This document shows, in pieces, positions 18,465 through 26,912 of a DNA stretch of 27,500 nt. Position 1 is the first letter of the stretch. Each line of letters starts with the position of its first letter. Both the position numbers and the translations under genes were made by a program. Origin of the DNA: Saprospiraceae bacterium (lineage in GTDB: Bacteria; Bacteroidota; Bacteroidia; Chitinophagales; Saprospiraceae); NCBI GenBank assembly GCA_016710115.1, contig JADJLN010000017.1, positions 1 to 27,500 of the forward strand. Reading direction: 5' to 3'. Below the pieces are notes generated by a model. That model was given only the letters and a program-made list of their open reading frames with translations, ran no database searches and was not told where the DNA came from.

Positions 18465-20050
18465 ATGAGTACTTTCATTGTCTCCAGTAGGTTGCATTAT
18501 ATGTTTCTAATTTTAATACTATTCCTTGGAATTGAAAATGCCAATGCGGACACACTGTTTATTACACCAACAGATGAATTCTTGAAAGTGAGGCTATCCA
18601 AGTATTCAACTGAAACAGTAGGCGAGCAGTATCACCCACAACAAATTATAGTTCTGAAGGAGGGAAAGCCATATACGGGCAGTGTAGTCAAGGAAAAAGG
18701 AATTAGAATGGTCTACCGAGGTATATTCGACCAAAATGCTACATTTTATGTAGACGATGAAGATCAGTCAACACTCATGATAAATTACAGAAATGGGAGG
18801 TTCTTTGGAGAGTATTACTACGATGATCCTGATGTGACCATCAGATTCTATTTTGATGCGGACGGAAAGCCAGAAGGCAAAGGAGTAATAAGAATCAAGG
18901 AGAGCAATCACTGGCAGAAAGAATCTGTACCAGACATCATTCCTTTGATTTCCTTCTCCAATAACATCTCCAATCAAAAGCCTGTACTGGATCAATATTC
19001 GGAAGACATAGGAAAGTTTGATTATCAGGCTGACCAAACGTTACGGATACTACCCAACGATATGAGTCTATATGATTTAATAGAACAAATTTCTATGCCA
19101 GATGCAAATATTGTCAATTGCTACCTTCTGGATTCCATAGTATATACCTTCAAATCAGGAAAATTGCAGGACATTGATTACCGTAGCAGCTGCAACTTCC
19201 AATATAAGCTAAGCCCAGACAACTTTATTCAAGAGATGCCAGTGTTGAATCCAGCAACCACAGGAGGTGAAATATTTTATGATTTTGATTACAGTGTATG
19301 TTTGTTCTCTCCCAGTACGTATAATCTTTTTATTAGGAGGGTGGAGATATTATTATGCTACGATTATTGATGGTGGGTACGGGAAAATTCTTTTCAAGTC
19401 TTGACAAACTTCCGTCCTCTGGTGAGATTAGAGCTGACAACTATCAGGTTAATATTGAATTTGACATTCCTCTGATGAAGAAGAACGCTGAGCGTTTGAA
19501 GATTGAAGAAGTTTTTGATTCAAATCCAGCTGAGTGGGGTTATGGGCAGAATGTATATGAGATTGATGACTATTTTGTAAAATCATTTGAATTGTCATTC
19601 GAATCCGATGATCTAAAAGTTCATACGGTCTATCATAAAAATGGAGGTCAGTATTATTTGGAGTCAAGTTTTGTACTGAAGGGGTCAAATGCCCACTATA
19701 CTGGCGATGAGTATAACGGAAGGTTAGTCACTGCTGGAGATTTTAACACTGGATTGATTGATTCAATTTACTATAGGACAGATGTTCAATCAATGAAAGT
19801 CTCGCATGGCACGCATAATTATTTTCTTCTGAAAAGGAATTCAGCAGACAGATATTTGGTTGAGATGAATGGCAGACTTGCCTTTGATCAGGCGAGAAAA
19901 CTGGATGTCGCCGAAGCTCGGATATACGCAAAGCTACAAAAAGATGGTTCGCACACTTCATTGATTAACGATGGAGAAGCTCGGTTTATATTTTCTGACG
20001 GCTCTGAAAAGATTTACAACTATAAGAATGGTGAGATTATAATAGACTGA
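18465..20050 (+). CDS. Large secreted protein, unknown function (frameshifted)
   Basis: ATG 18465 gives an N-terminus with a hydrophobic core (YMFLILILFLGIENANA) typical of a cleaved signal; ATG 18501 inside it is an alternative start. The first frame runs to about 19365. Local shifts between 19340 and 19400 give YYATIIDGGYGKILF, and the second frame continues as LDKLPSSGEIRADNYQVNIE to TAG 20050. I read it as one protein of about 525 residues. The first third has glycine- and tyrosine-rich segments (VLKEGKPYTGSVVKEKG, GRFFGEYYYD, DGKPEGKGVIRI) that resemble MORN/YwqK-type repeats, weakly. No catalytic motif is seen. It sits between two ygjP-like sequences. Confidence 0.65.
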
Positions 20051-20106
20051 ATGTTCACATCCTGTAGAGTATATTTAACTGTATGAGTTGAGAGCAATCT
20101 GATTAG

Positions 20107-20481
20107 AGGACACTGAGTATCTGCGTTCATCCCGATATCTCTGTTGAAATACGAGCACCCATCGATGCGTCACCTGATCAAATCCCGGAACTGCTGGCGA
20201 AGTGGGAGAACGTAGTCGGTTTCAAGACAGCAGAGTGGGGAGTGAAGCGAATGCGAACGAAGTGTCGCGTATGCAACATCGAAGCGTTGTGTATATGGTT
20301 GAATCTGGAGTTGGCAAAGAAGCCTGTCCATTGGCTGGAGTACATCATCGTTCACGAACTGGATCACCTTCACGTGCGGAACCATAATGATAAGTTTATC
20401 TTACTTTTAGATCAATTCATGCCGAAGAGGCGGATGTACCAGGATGAGATGAATTGGTTGACGGTTTGGTATGGAGAATAA
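20107..20481 (+). pseudogene. YgjP/DUF45-type metallopeptidase, internally deleted (copy 2)
   Basis: Open from 20107. The start RTLSICVHPDISVEIRAPID resembles the N-terminal strand region of YgjP-like proteins, but after SPDQ it runs straight into IPELLAKWENVVGFKTAEWG, which in the family lies about 90 residues later. The zinc site is intact: YIIVHELDHLHVRNHNDKF, and the end reads LLDQFMPKRRMYQDEMNWL to TAA 20479-20481. The usual KTKWGSCN block appears as RTKCRVCN, so the conserved Trp is changed. No ATG start is visible before residue 46 (20242). It belongs to a different subfamily from copies 1 and 3. Probably nonfunctional. It overlaps the next gene's start by 11 bases. Confidence 0.72.
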
Positions 20482-21708
20482 CGATATTGACATGGTATGC
20501 TATCAATCCATTGTGCTATCAATTGGTAAAAGGCTTGGAGTCATTCTTTTAGTTTTATTGATTTCTAACCAATATGCTCTATCCCAGTTCATTTACTATG
20601 ACGATTCGGATTCAACCGATTGGGGCATTATAGACCAGATGGTAGAATCAGCCCGTCAAATGCGGGATTCTCTCCAAGATTTAGGATATACGGCGGAAAC
20701 ATTTACTATTCATTCTGTAGCGGGTAAAAAGTGGATGTCCATTGATGGAAGGCTTGACGTATTGGAGTGGCGCGATAATCACTGGTACAATCTTTATAAA
20801 GGAACATATCACGGATATAACTACAACAGTGAAATATTCACTTTCAACGGTAAGTTGTTCGCATTTAGGGGATATGGATTTTGGAGAGAGCACGGCGAAG
20901 TCATTGAGTTCTTACCAGCGAAAGGAGAGTGGGAGATCATACCGGAGTCCAAAGTGCTGCCATTTGGAATTGGATATCTAATGGACTCAACATATTTGAT
21001 CCACGCTGACAATTGTTATGAAGTAAGTTTGATCCAGCAAAAGGTCACGCCTGTATCCTGTCAATACAGCATTCACGATGAAGTTCCGCATGGTCGTGAG
21101 TATAACTTTGAGGATTTCATATTGATTGCAAGCATATTGGAAGATGGATCGCATTATCCTTTGATTGATAAGTCAAGTGGTTTCGTATATCTCTCCAGAC
21201 GTCAACCATTCAAAGATTTGAGGATTCAAAAAGGTTGAACTCACTCATTCATATAAAGGGGAATCAAATGACCATCTTATTCCCGGACTCAACCACTGTA
21301 AATTACGACGTTGAAGATGAGCTACAATATTACATCCAAGAGTCGAATGTCCCTAATGAAAGGTGGCCATGGTATTGGTGGGCGGCGATTGCTCTTAGCA
21401 TGTTTTTCTTCGCTGCTGCAATTCGACAGAATTTTCGAAGGTCAAAAGGTTCAGTTGAGTTGGATCGTTTTGAGGGATTCAATGATTACTCCGGTAGGCT
21501 TATTGATTCTGATGAGTTGGACAAGATTCTTGGAATTGATGAAATTACTGTCTACGAGACGCGAAAATTCAAGAGGGCTTCTTTGATTCACGAATTGAAC
21601 GCTATATCGCAATCTCAATTTGGTCAGGAGCTTATACTACGAGAGAAGAATCCAAAAGATAGGCGGTTCTACCTGTATAGGATACAGTCAGTAGCAAACT
21701 TAGGATAA
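20471..21708 (+). CDS. Signal-peptide and single-TM surface protein (one frameshift)
   Basis: Two adjacent frames join at about 21230 into one protein of about 412 residues. ATG 20471 overlaps the ygjP-like stop; ATG 20492 is an equally good start for the signal (IGKRLGVILLVLLISNQYAL). The exported part has Trp/Gly/Tyr-rich strands with kelch-like character (GTYHGYNYNSEIFTFNGKLF, FRGYGFWREHGEVIEF). After the shift comes a transmembrane helix (WPWYWWAAIALSMFFFAAAI, codons about 21364-21423) followed by a charged cytoplasmic tail of about 95 residues. This topology, periplasmic sensor-like domain plus one helix plus cytoplasmic tail, suggests signalling, but no kinase or DNA-binding motif is visible. 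Two separate genes are possible but less likely. Confidence 0.6.
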
Positions 21709-21747
21709 AGCCCCTTACGATTACGGTTTCATTCATAATCAGTTTAG

Positions 21748-21770
21748 ACTGGTTAATACCAGTTTGTTTT
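21748..21770 (+). terminator. Hairpin with T-rich tail after the surface-protein gene
   Basis: ACTGGT-TAAT-ACCAGT is a perfect 6-bp stem with a 4-base loop (21748-21763), followed by TTGTTTT. It lies 40 bases after the stop at 21708. It fits a weak intrinsic terminator; an operator is the alternative. Confidence 0.5.
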
Positions 21771-21801
21771 CGTAATCCATTGATAATGTGTTTAGTATTG
21801 C

Positions 21802-21825
21802 AGGAGTACGGGCAAATCTACTCCT
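21802..21825. promoter_or_regulatory. Inverted repeat upstream of the membrane-protein gene
   Basis: AGGAGTA (21802-21808) and TACTCCT (21819-21825) form a perfect 7-bp inverted repeat with a 10-base spacer, 20 bases before ATG 21845. The spacing suits a repressor site or a leader hairpin. Confidence 0.35.
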
Positions 21826-21844
21826 TCATTTAAACACGTGAATC

Positions 21845-22831
21845 ATGGAAGACATTATCAAGCTCATTGACCTTTCATTGGAAGACGGTAGGTTGAGTCA
21901 AGATGATTACAAGATCATCTTAAAGAAGGCAGAATCTATGGGGATTTCAGAAGAAGAGTTCAATCTGATCCTCTCGAAGCGAGTAAAACAATTCGAACCC
22001 AGAGCCGACTTCGATACCCAGAAATCAGGATCAAAGCTGCCATACATATTTGCGGCCTTTGCAGTAGCTTTCACCTTCGTCGATTGGATTGGTTTCTATT
22101 CTCGCTCATCGGTTATGGGGACTTCCGCAAGCTGGGATACATCATTCAGTGGGTGGTGGGGAGGTTATGGTGCTACCGTTGTCATGATCTATGCGGTTGG
22201 TTGCTACTTCTATTCCAAAGGATATAACTTATACTGGTTAGCAGGTCTTCTGGCAATTGCCGATGCTTTGTATATATATTATGCAATTGCCAATGCTGAT
22301 GTATCTGTTTCCTACAACTATGAAGGGTATGGAAGTACATCTGAGGCAGGATATGAATTGCTATGGGGATTCTGGGCATTTGTTATTGCTTCGGCATTAT
22401 TTGCATTAAGCGCGCCGTTCATTGGAAACCGATCAACGACCAAAAGGAGAATTGAAAGCAGATTCAAGCAAAATTTCAAAGCTGGATGGGCTACTCTTGG
22501 CATAACAGCAATCATTAACACCATTGTATATACAATAATTATAAGCTCTGACGAATCGTTTGGCATGGCGTTAATAATTGCAATTCTTATATCAATTATC
22601 TTATCCATGATTACACTACTCATCTATATATTTAGTCCGTCAGTTAGATCAACCGGATATATTATACTTGGTCTTGCATTGATATCGTCTATTGCCTTAT
22701 ATTATACAGCTGGAGAAAGAGCCGAATTTCTCAAAATGCTATATACTCTCATACCCTACCCAATTTGCTATATCATTTTGGAAAGATCATTTCATACAGA
22801 AGCACTATTCCGACTTCAACTGGGGGCATAG
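21845..22831 (+). CDS. Multi-pass membrane protein with N-terminal helical domain
   Basis: A 328-residue uninterrupted frame. Residues 1-45 (LIDLSLEDGRLSQDDYKIIL, KKAESMGISEEEFNLIL) form a short helical module common at the start of Bacteroidota membrane proteins and resembling TerB/SHOCT-like or EF-hand-like 'LxDGxIsxxE' segments. At least seven hydrophobic helices follow from residue about 65. A soluble loop near residues 155-170 is rich in Gly and Tyr, and a basic loop sits near residues 198-212. No transporter signature is recognised. Its 3' end overlaps the open frame of the next gene. Confidence 0.72.
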   Translation: MEDIIKLIDLSLEDGRLSQDDYKIILKKAESMGISEEEFNLILSKRVKQFEPRADFDTQKSGSKLPYIFAAFAVAFTFVDWIGFYSRSSVMGTSASWDTSFSGWWGGYGATVVMIYAVGCYFYSKGYNLYWLAGLLAIADALYIYYAIANADVSVSYNYEGYGSTSEAGYELLWGFWAFVIASALFALSAPFIGNRSTTKRRIESRFKQNFKAGWATLGITAIINTIVYTIIISSDESFGMALIIAILISIILSMITLLIYIFSPSVRSTGYIILGLALISSIALYYTAGERAEFLKMLYTLIPYPICYIILERSFHTEALFRLQLGA

Positions 22832-23151
22832 GAATAATTCTATTGGTTGCGGCCTTGAATAATAGTTGCTCTGATCAGCCTAAGATGAATGTTCTTCTGG
22901 AAAATACAAATAATATCAATGGAACTTATATTTCCGAATCTGATGGATTTGAATCATCAATAACCATAATCGGAAGTTATTGGTTTGCAACAAATAAAGA
23001 GACAAATTTTGGAAATATACTTTCATCTGGAAGTGGCCTTGTTGATGGCAACAGAATTTATGATGAATACGGTTTAGAGCTTGGTTATATTTCGAATAGT
23101 TCAGTATATTTAAATATTGGAGGTTATCAGCTTACACTTGATAAGGAGTAG
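22765..23151 (+). CDS. Small putative lipoprotein, start uncertain
   Basis: The frame is open from 22765 and ends at TAG 23151. A hydrophobic run GIGIILLVAALNNSCSDQPK resembles a lipoprotein signal with Cys as the acylated residue, although NNSC is a poor lipobox. No ATG lies in frame before it, so the true start may be hidden by an indel near 22800-22830, where the upstream gene ends. The mature part is about 95 residues with beta-type patterning (GLELGYISNSSVYLNIGGYQ). Unknown function. A Shine-Dalgarno for the next gene overlaps its last codons. Confidence 0.5.
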   Translation: MLYHFGKIISYRSTIPTSTGGIGIILLVAALNNSCSDQPKMNVLLENTNNINGTYISESDGFESSITIIGSYWFATNKETNFGNILSSGSGLVDGNRIYDEYGLELGYISNSSVYLNIGGYQLTLDKE

Positions 23152-23154
23152 GTT

Positions 23155-23722
23155 ATGGAAGAGAAACAAAAACCCAAAAGCTACTTCAAAGGATGCCTCC
23201 ATATATTCATTGGACTTGCAATTATTGGATATATTATGGAGCAATGTGAGAAAAGCTCATGTGTTGTTTGTGGAAAATACGCATATGAAAAGTTTGATAA
23301 ATATTCTGTTTATTCTGATAAAGAAATAGCCGACATGATAGGTGCCGACAAAGTGAAGGAATTCAAGAATCAACTGAATTCGGAACCGACAATAATCTAT
23401 GTGATGAATATTGACCGTCCGGAGAATCTTGACGATGGTGAAGTACGAGCTGAGATTTATATTAGTATGGCAACACCATATTATGGAGATGTGACATACA
23501 AAGGAAAGGTGATTACAACAACTGGGGATGAAACAGCAGATGGAATTATTCGGATTGAGTACAGATATAACAACAGTTCAGCAAAGTTTGAACAGATTAC
23601 ATTCGATAATGTCCAAAACATACTTTTACGATCTTGATGATAGTGGTATCAGGATAAGAAATGGCAACTCATCAGAATTTGGGTTAAGTACGCTGGAGAG
23701 TGATCTATTCTTGAAAGACTGA
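23155..23722 (+). CDS. Membrane-anchored small protein (frameshift near the 3' end)
   Basis: ATG 23155 follows AAGGAG at a good distance, which fixes the start. An N-terminal hydrophobic helix (GCLHIFIGLAIIGYIM) is followed by CEKSSCVVCGKYAYEK with a C-x(4)-C-x-x-C cluster that could bind metal or form a disulphide. The rest is a soluble domain of about 140 residues. The raw frame stops at 23637, but a one-base change near 23620 continues as TYFYDLDDSGIRIRNGN and ends at TGA 23722, which I take as the real end (about 189 residues). Family not recognised. Part of a run of small envelope genes. Confidence 0.6.
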
Positions 23723-23725
23723 TAC

Positions 23726-23908
23726 ATGAAAGAACACAGAATCACAACTTTTTATACACCTACTGAACGTCAGTCCAATGACCATTTCGCAGTGTATATG
23801 GACAACTTTATTCCGATTGGGCGGTTGTGTTGGGATGGTCAGATGGGTTACCTGTGGCACATGAGGATTGGACATACTAAAGTTGAAATAAATAATTATT
23901 GGATATGA
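23726..23908 (+). CDS. Small hypothetical protein
   Basis: A 60-residue ORF from ATG 23726, three bases after the previous stop, ending in a TGA that overlaps the next gene's ATG (ATGA at 23905-23908). The tight spacing on both sides supports a real gene in an operon. The sequence (FAVYMDNFIPIGRLCWDGQM) has no recognised motif and no signal peptide. Confidence 0.45.
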   Translation: MKEHRITTFYTPTERQSNDHFAVYMDNFIPIGRLCWDGQMGYLWHMRIGHTKVEINNYWI

Positions 23909-24378
23909 AAATCTTTATCTTATTTTTAATGATCATGCTCACCGCATGCTCACAGCAGTCACAAGTGGAATCTGACGATGCTGGATACTCGGGCACTTAC
24001 TATGATCCAATAACTGGTGAAATCTTATTCAGAATATTTGAAGATTCAACTGGTTTCAAGTTGAAGGATATCAACTTAGCCCCATACGTGCAAGATGAAA
24101 GTAGCTATGAAAAAATATCTCTACCAAATATAGAAGGACAAGATAGATGGGGAAAATTCTGTGGCGGTGATTTCAGCAAAATTATGGAAAGGGTATTGGG
24201 CGGTTCAGACTGGAAGGAGAATACAATTTGGTACATCCAAGTTGAAAAGACGTTTGTCATTAAAGTTAAGAAGGGGTATCAATCAGATGAACACATTTAC
24301 AATACAAACTATGTTCTGATCGATGGAAGTGAGTGCTTCACTAACATGAGAGTTCGAAGGAATATCGAAAAGCTGTAG
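23905..24378 (+). CDS. Small lipoprotein, unknown function
   Basis: ATG 23905 begins MKIFILFLMIMLTACSQQSQ, a strong lipoprotein signal (lipobox LTAC, Cys at residue 13). I prefer this start to the TTG six bases upstream because it begins the signal and overlaps the preceding stop. The mature part of about 145 residues (YSGTYYDPITGEILFRIFED and onward) is uninterrupted and unrecognised; two later Cys residues may pair. Last of a run of small envelope genes 21845-24378, probably cotranscribed from 22765 onward. Confidence 0.7.
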   Translation: MKIFILFLMIMLTACSQQSQVESDDAGYSGTYYDPITGEILFRIFEDSTGFKLKDINLAPYVQDESSYEKISLPNIEGQDRWGKFCGGDFSKIMERVLGGSDWKENTIWYIQVEKTFVIKVKKGYQSDEHIYNTNYVLIDGSECFTNMRVRRNIEKL

Positions 24379-24539
24379 CCCTGACACCAACTACCCCAAC
24401 CATCCCACACTGAACTCAGCACCAATCCAAGCCGATCGGGGACACCCTTATGTACACCTCACGATGTATCCGAGGATTCTCCCATATCCCCCAATCTCAA
24501 AAGGTTAGTTGGTTGGATGTGCACCGATATGCCTAAAGT

Positions 24540-24971
24540 CGACAGTATCGCCTCATAATTGAAAACGGTGACCGAAAGAATGTAAAGATTGCTGGCGGGG
24601 AGCTTGTTGTGAGCGTATTTCCAACAAGTACACCACACAAGGCGTTGTGGTCGTGGTATGGGGAAAGGGCAGACGAATGGTTCGCGAAGATTCTGGATGA
24701 GATATATCCCTCTTCGAGCGGTACGGAATCAGATGCCGACTCTGAAGCACAAGTTCCTGAATAAAAGGTGGGGGTCTTGCATTGTCACAAATATTCGGTT
24801 ACTTTTAAACACCGAGCTGATCATGGCTTCACGCACCGGGATCGAGTATGTGGTTGCGCATGGCTGACGCATCTGATCCATCCGCACCATTAGAAGGAGT
24901 TCTACTCTTTGATGTATAGTGATGCTGGATTGGAGGAAGTGGAAGAGGCGGTTGAGGTGAGGATGGCGTGA
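24540..24971 (+). pseudogene. YgjP/DUF45-type metallopeptidase, nearly full but broken (copy 3)
   Basis: Frames join as QYRLIIENGDRKNVKIAGG, then WYGERADEWFAKILDEI, then a shift near 24740. Next come KFLNKRWGSCIVTNIRLLLN and TGIEYVVAHG. A further shift at about 24863 completes the zinc site, normally HELTH, as LTHLIHPHH, followed by EFYSLMYSDAGLEEVEEAVE and TGA 24969-24971. RWGSC plus HExxH plus the HPHH third-ligand region identify the YgjP family. The protein would be about 145 residues, short for the family, with no clear ATG. Its closest relative here is the fragment at 18078. Whether it is functional depends on how many shifts are read errors. Confidence 0.75.
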
Positions 24972-25015
24972 AAATATTTTTCAACGATTGATTGTCAAAA
25001 GTAAAAGTTTGCCTA

Positions 25016-26216
25016 ATGAATATTTTTAAAATTCTAATTCTATCAATAGTTTGGTTTACCCCAATTTTTCATTTTGCCAGAGTGAAAAAATTCCTTGACT
25101 TTAATGAAGCCAAAATTTATTTTCAAAATGAAAGTAACTTAGATGCTTTGGAAGGAATTTATTTCGCTAAAGATGCACTCCATGTTGAAGCTGGTTCTGA
25201 AAGAGGGACTGATTCAGAAGACAAGTATTTTGCTATAATTAAAAATGGAGATTATTATGAATTTCGTACTATTTCTCGAGAAATCCCAAAATCAAGTTTG
25301 TCCTTAGCAGGTTGCCGTAGTAGAATATATAGTTTTGATCAGTCAAATTCTTACATCTGGAACGTTTCTTGCGAAGAGCCATATTTGAAGTAAATGGCTC
25401 ATTTGATTTGTGACAGCATTATAATATTGAATATGAGTTAAGTTTTCCAGAGCGCGTTCTTAATTAAATAATGAATCGGGCAGGTAATAGGACAAATCTT
25501 CATATGGCAATGCCAGCGTATGGGTGTAGGAAGAAAGTGTCCAGAAGTTGGTGCACCTCCTGCTGCTTCGAAAGTTTCTTCCGGTACAGGGTTTCAATTG
25601 GTTATGATAATTATATTTTGACAAATTACCATGTTATCGAGGGCGCGAATAAAATACTGGTGCGAGTGGTATTTGAATGGAAGTGATAAATTATTAGAAT
25701 GCAAAATAGTAAACGTTGACAAAGGCAATGATTGGCATTGCTGTCCGTAGAAGGTAATTCATTAAACAAAATTGGAAGCGCAAATAACCAAATCATGTTC
25801 CAATTTATGTAAATGTAACACTTATAATATAGGAGAAATCCTGTTTATGTTTTGGGATTCCCATTAATATACAATGGCACAAATATTAAACTTACTGATG
25901 GAATTATCAGTTCGTCTAAAGGATTTATGAATGACGCCACATCATATCAATTATCGAGTCCCGTTCAACCCGGTAATAGTGGTGGCCCGGTATTCAATAG
26001 AAATGGTGAATTAATCGCAATTATAACATCAAAGCACCTTGGCACAGAGAGAACGTGTCCTACGCTTTGAAGTCGCCTTACATTAAGCTATTTTTGGAAT
26101 CAGAAATTTCAAATATATCTAACGCTAAAAGGACTGATTTGTCTAAAATGACAATGTCTGAACAGGTGTCAGTTCTCAGTAATTATGTATATATTATTGA
26201 ATGCGAATTTAATTGA
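25016..26216 (+). CDS. S1C (DegP/HtrA-like) trypsin-type serine protease, many frameshifts
   Basis: ATG 25016 starts an exported protein (MNIFKILILSIVWFTPIFHF). A Bacteroidota-specific N-terminal domain follows (LEGIYFAKDALHVEAG, YFAIIKNGDYYEF; after a shift near 25370, VNGSFDL and YNIEYELSFPERV). The protease domain keeps its triad: His in ILTNYHVIEGANKI (codon 25630-25632), Asp at 25730-25732 (reads GND, then LALL after restoring one T) and Ser in SPVQPGNSGGPVF (codon 25978-25980). The tail NVSYALKSPYIKLFL ... MSEQVSVLSNYVYIIE closes at TGA 26214-26216. I count at least six one-base breaks. The whole order matches a common Bacteroidota serine protease of about 400 residues, by memory. It likely degrades or processes envelope proteins. 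No PDZ domain is seen. Confidence 0.82.
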
Positions 26217-26259
26217 AAGTTCAAATTAGGATTTATTTATTCCGATAATTGCTAATACG

Positions 26260-26909
26260 ATGTTCTCTTCTCATCAGCGCAATCATATATCAAATCTTGT
26301 CTATTCTGATTATTATAACTTGACAGGGGACGTCACCGCAAATTGTCAGATGTGGAATTTTCTACGATATGTGAATATATCAGCAAGAGATTGATGTGAT
26401 AGAGCATTGCTTTGAAAGGCAAGTGAGAACCTTTGAAAGTGAAGAATGTGAGATTCGGTTGCTGATTTTGGCCGAAGCACCCCTTTCAAGCAGGAAGTGT
26501 ATATACAATGATTCGCCGGGAAACTTTTGTCTCCAATCCGTCAACGATACAATCTATCGAAAACCCCGGTTGAATTATATTCCGACATGCGGCGGAATGG
26601 AATACTGGTATTGGATGTTTACAAACATCCGGATCCCGTCTAAACTATATACTTCGAACGAGCTGTTTTTTAATGAAGGTTATCTGGAAGATCGTTTTCA
26701 TCGTATTCGGAACCTAATCACTTCATCAACCCGAGTGATATTTAGATACAAAAAACTGTATAATAGGGATCAGGTTCTCGAAGTGTATTGATGTATTCGG
26801 AGATAGGTTTGTACTTGAGAATATTGGCTCCCTTGGCGCAAAGAGTAATTCAGTAATACTTAATGAGGCTGTGATAGACTTATTACCCGATCCGATTCCA
26901 ATGAGTTGA
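26260..26909 (+). CDS. Unrecognised protein, heavily frameshifted
   Basis: Pieces in changing frames form one plausible protein. LSDVEFSTICEYISKRLM (about 26340-26393) leads to EIRLLILAEAPLSSRKCIYN, then GKLLSPIRQRYNLSKTPVEL and GILVLDVYKHPDPV. After a further shift come FFNEGYLEDRFHRIRNLI, VIFRYKKLYNRDQVLE and RFVLENIGSLGAKSNSVIL, ending at TGA 26907-26909. The start is unclear (ATG 26260 is one candidate). The block LILAEAP near the N-terminus followed by LVLDVYKHPDPV recalls conserved hypothetical proteins, but I cannot name the family. No export signal. Its stop lies three bases from the stop of the convergent DUF2779 gene. Confidence 0.45.
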
Positions 26910-26912
26910 TCA

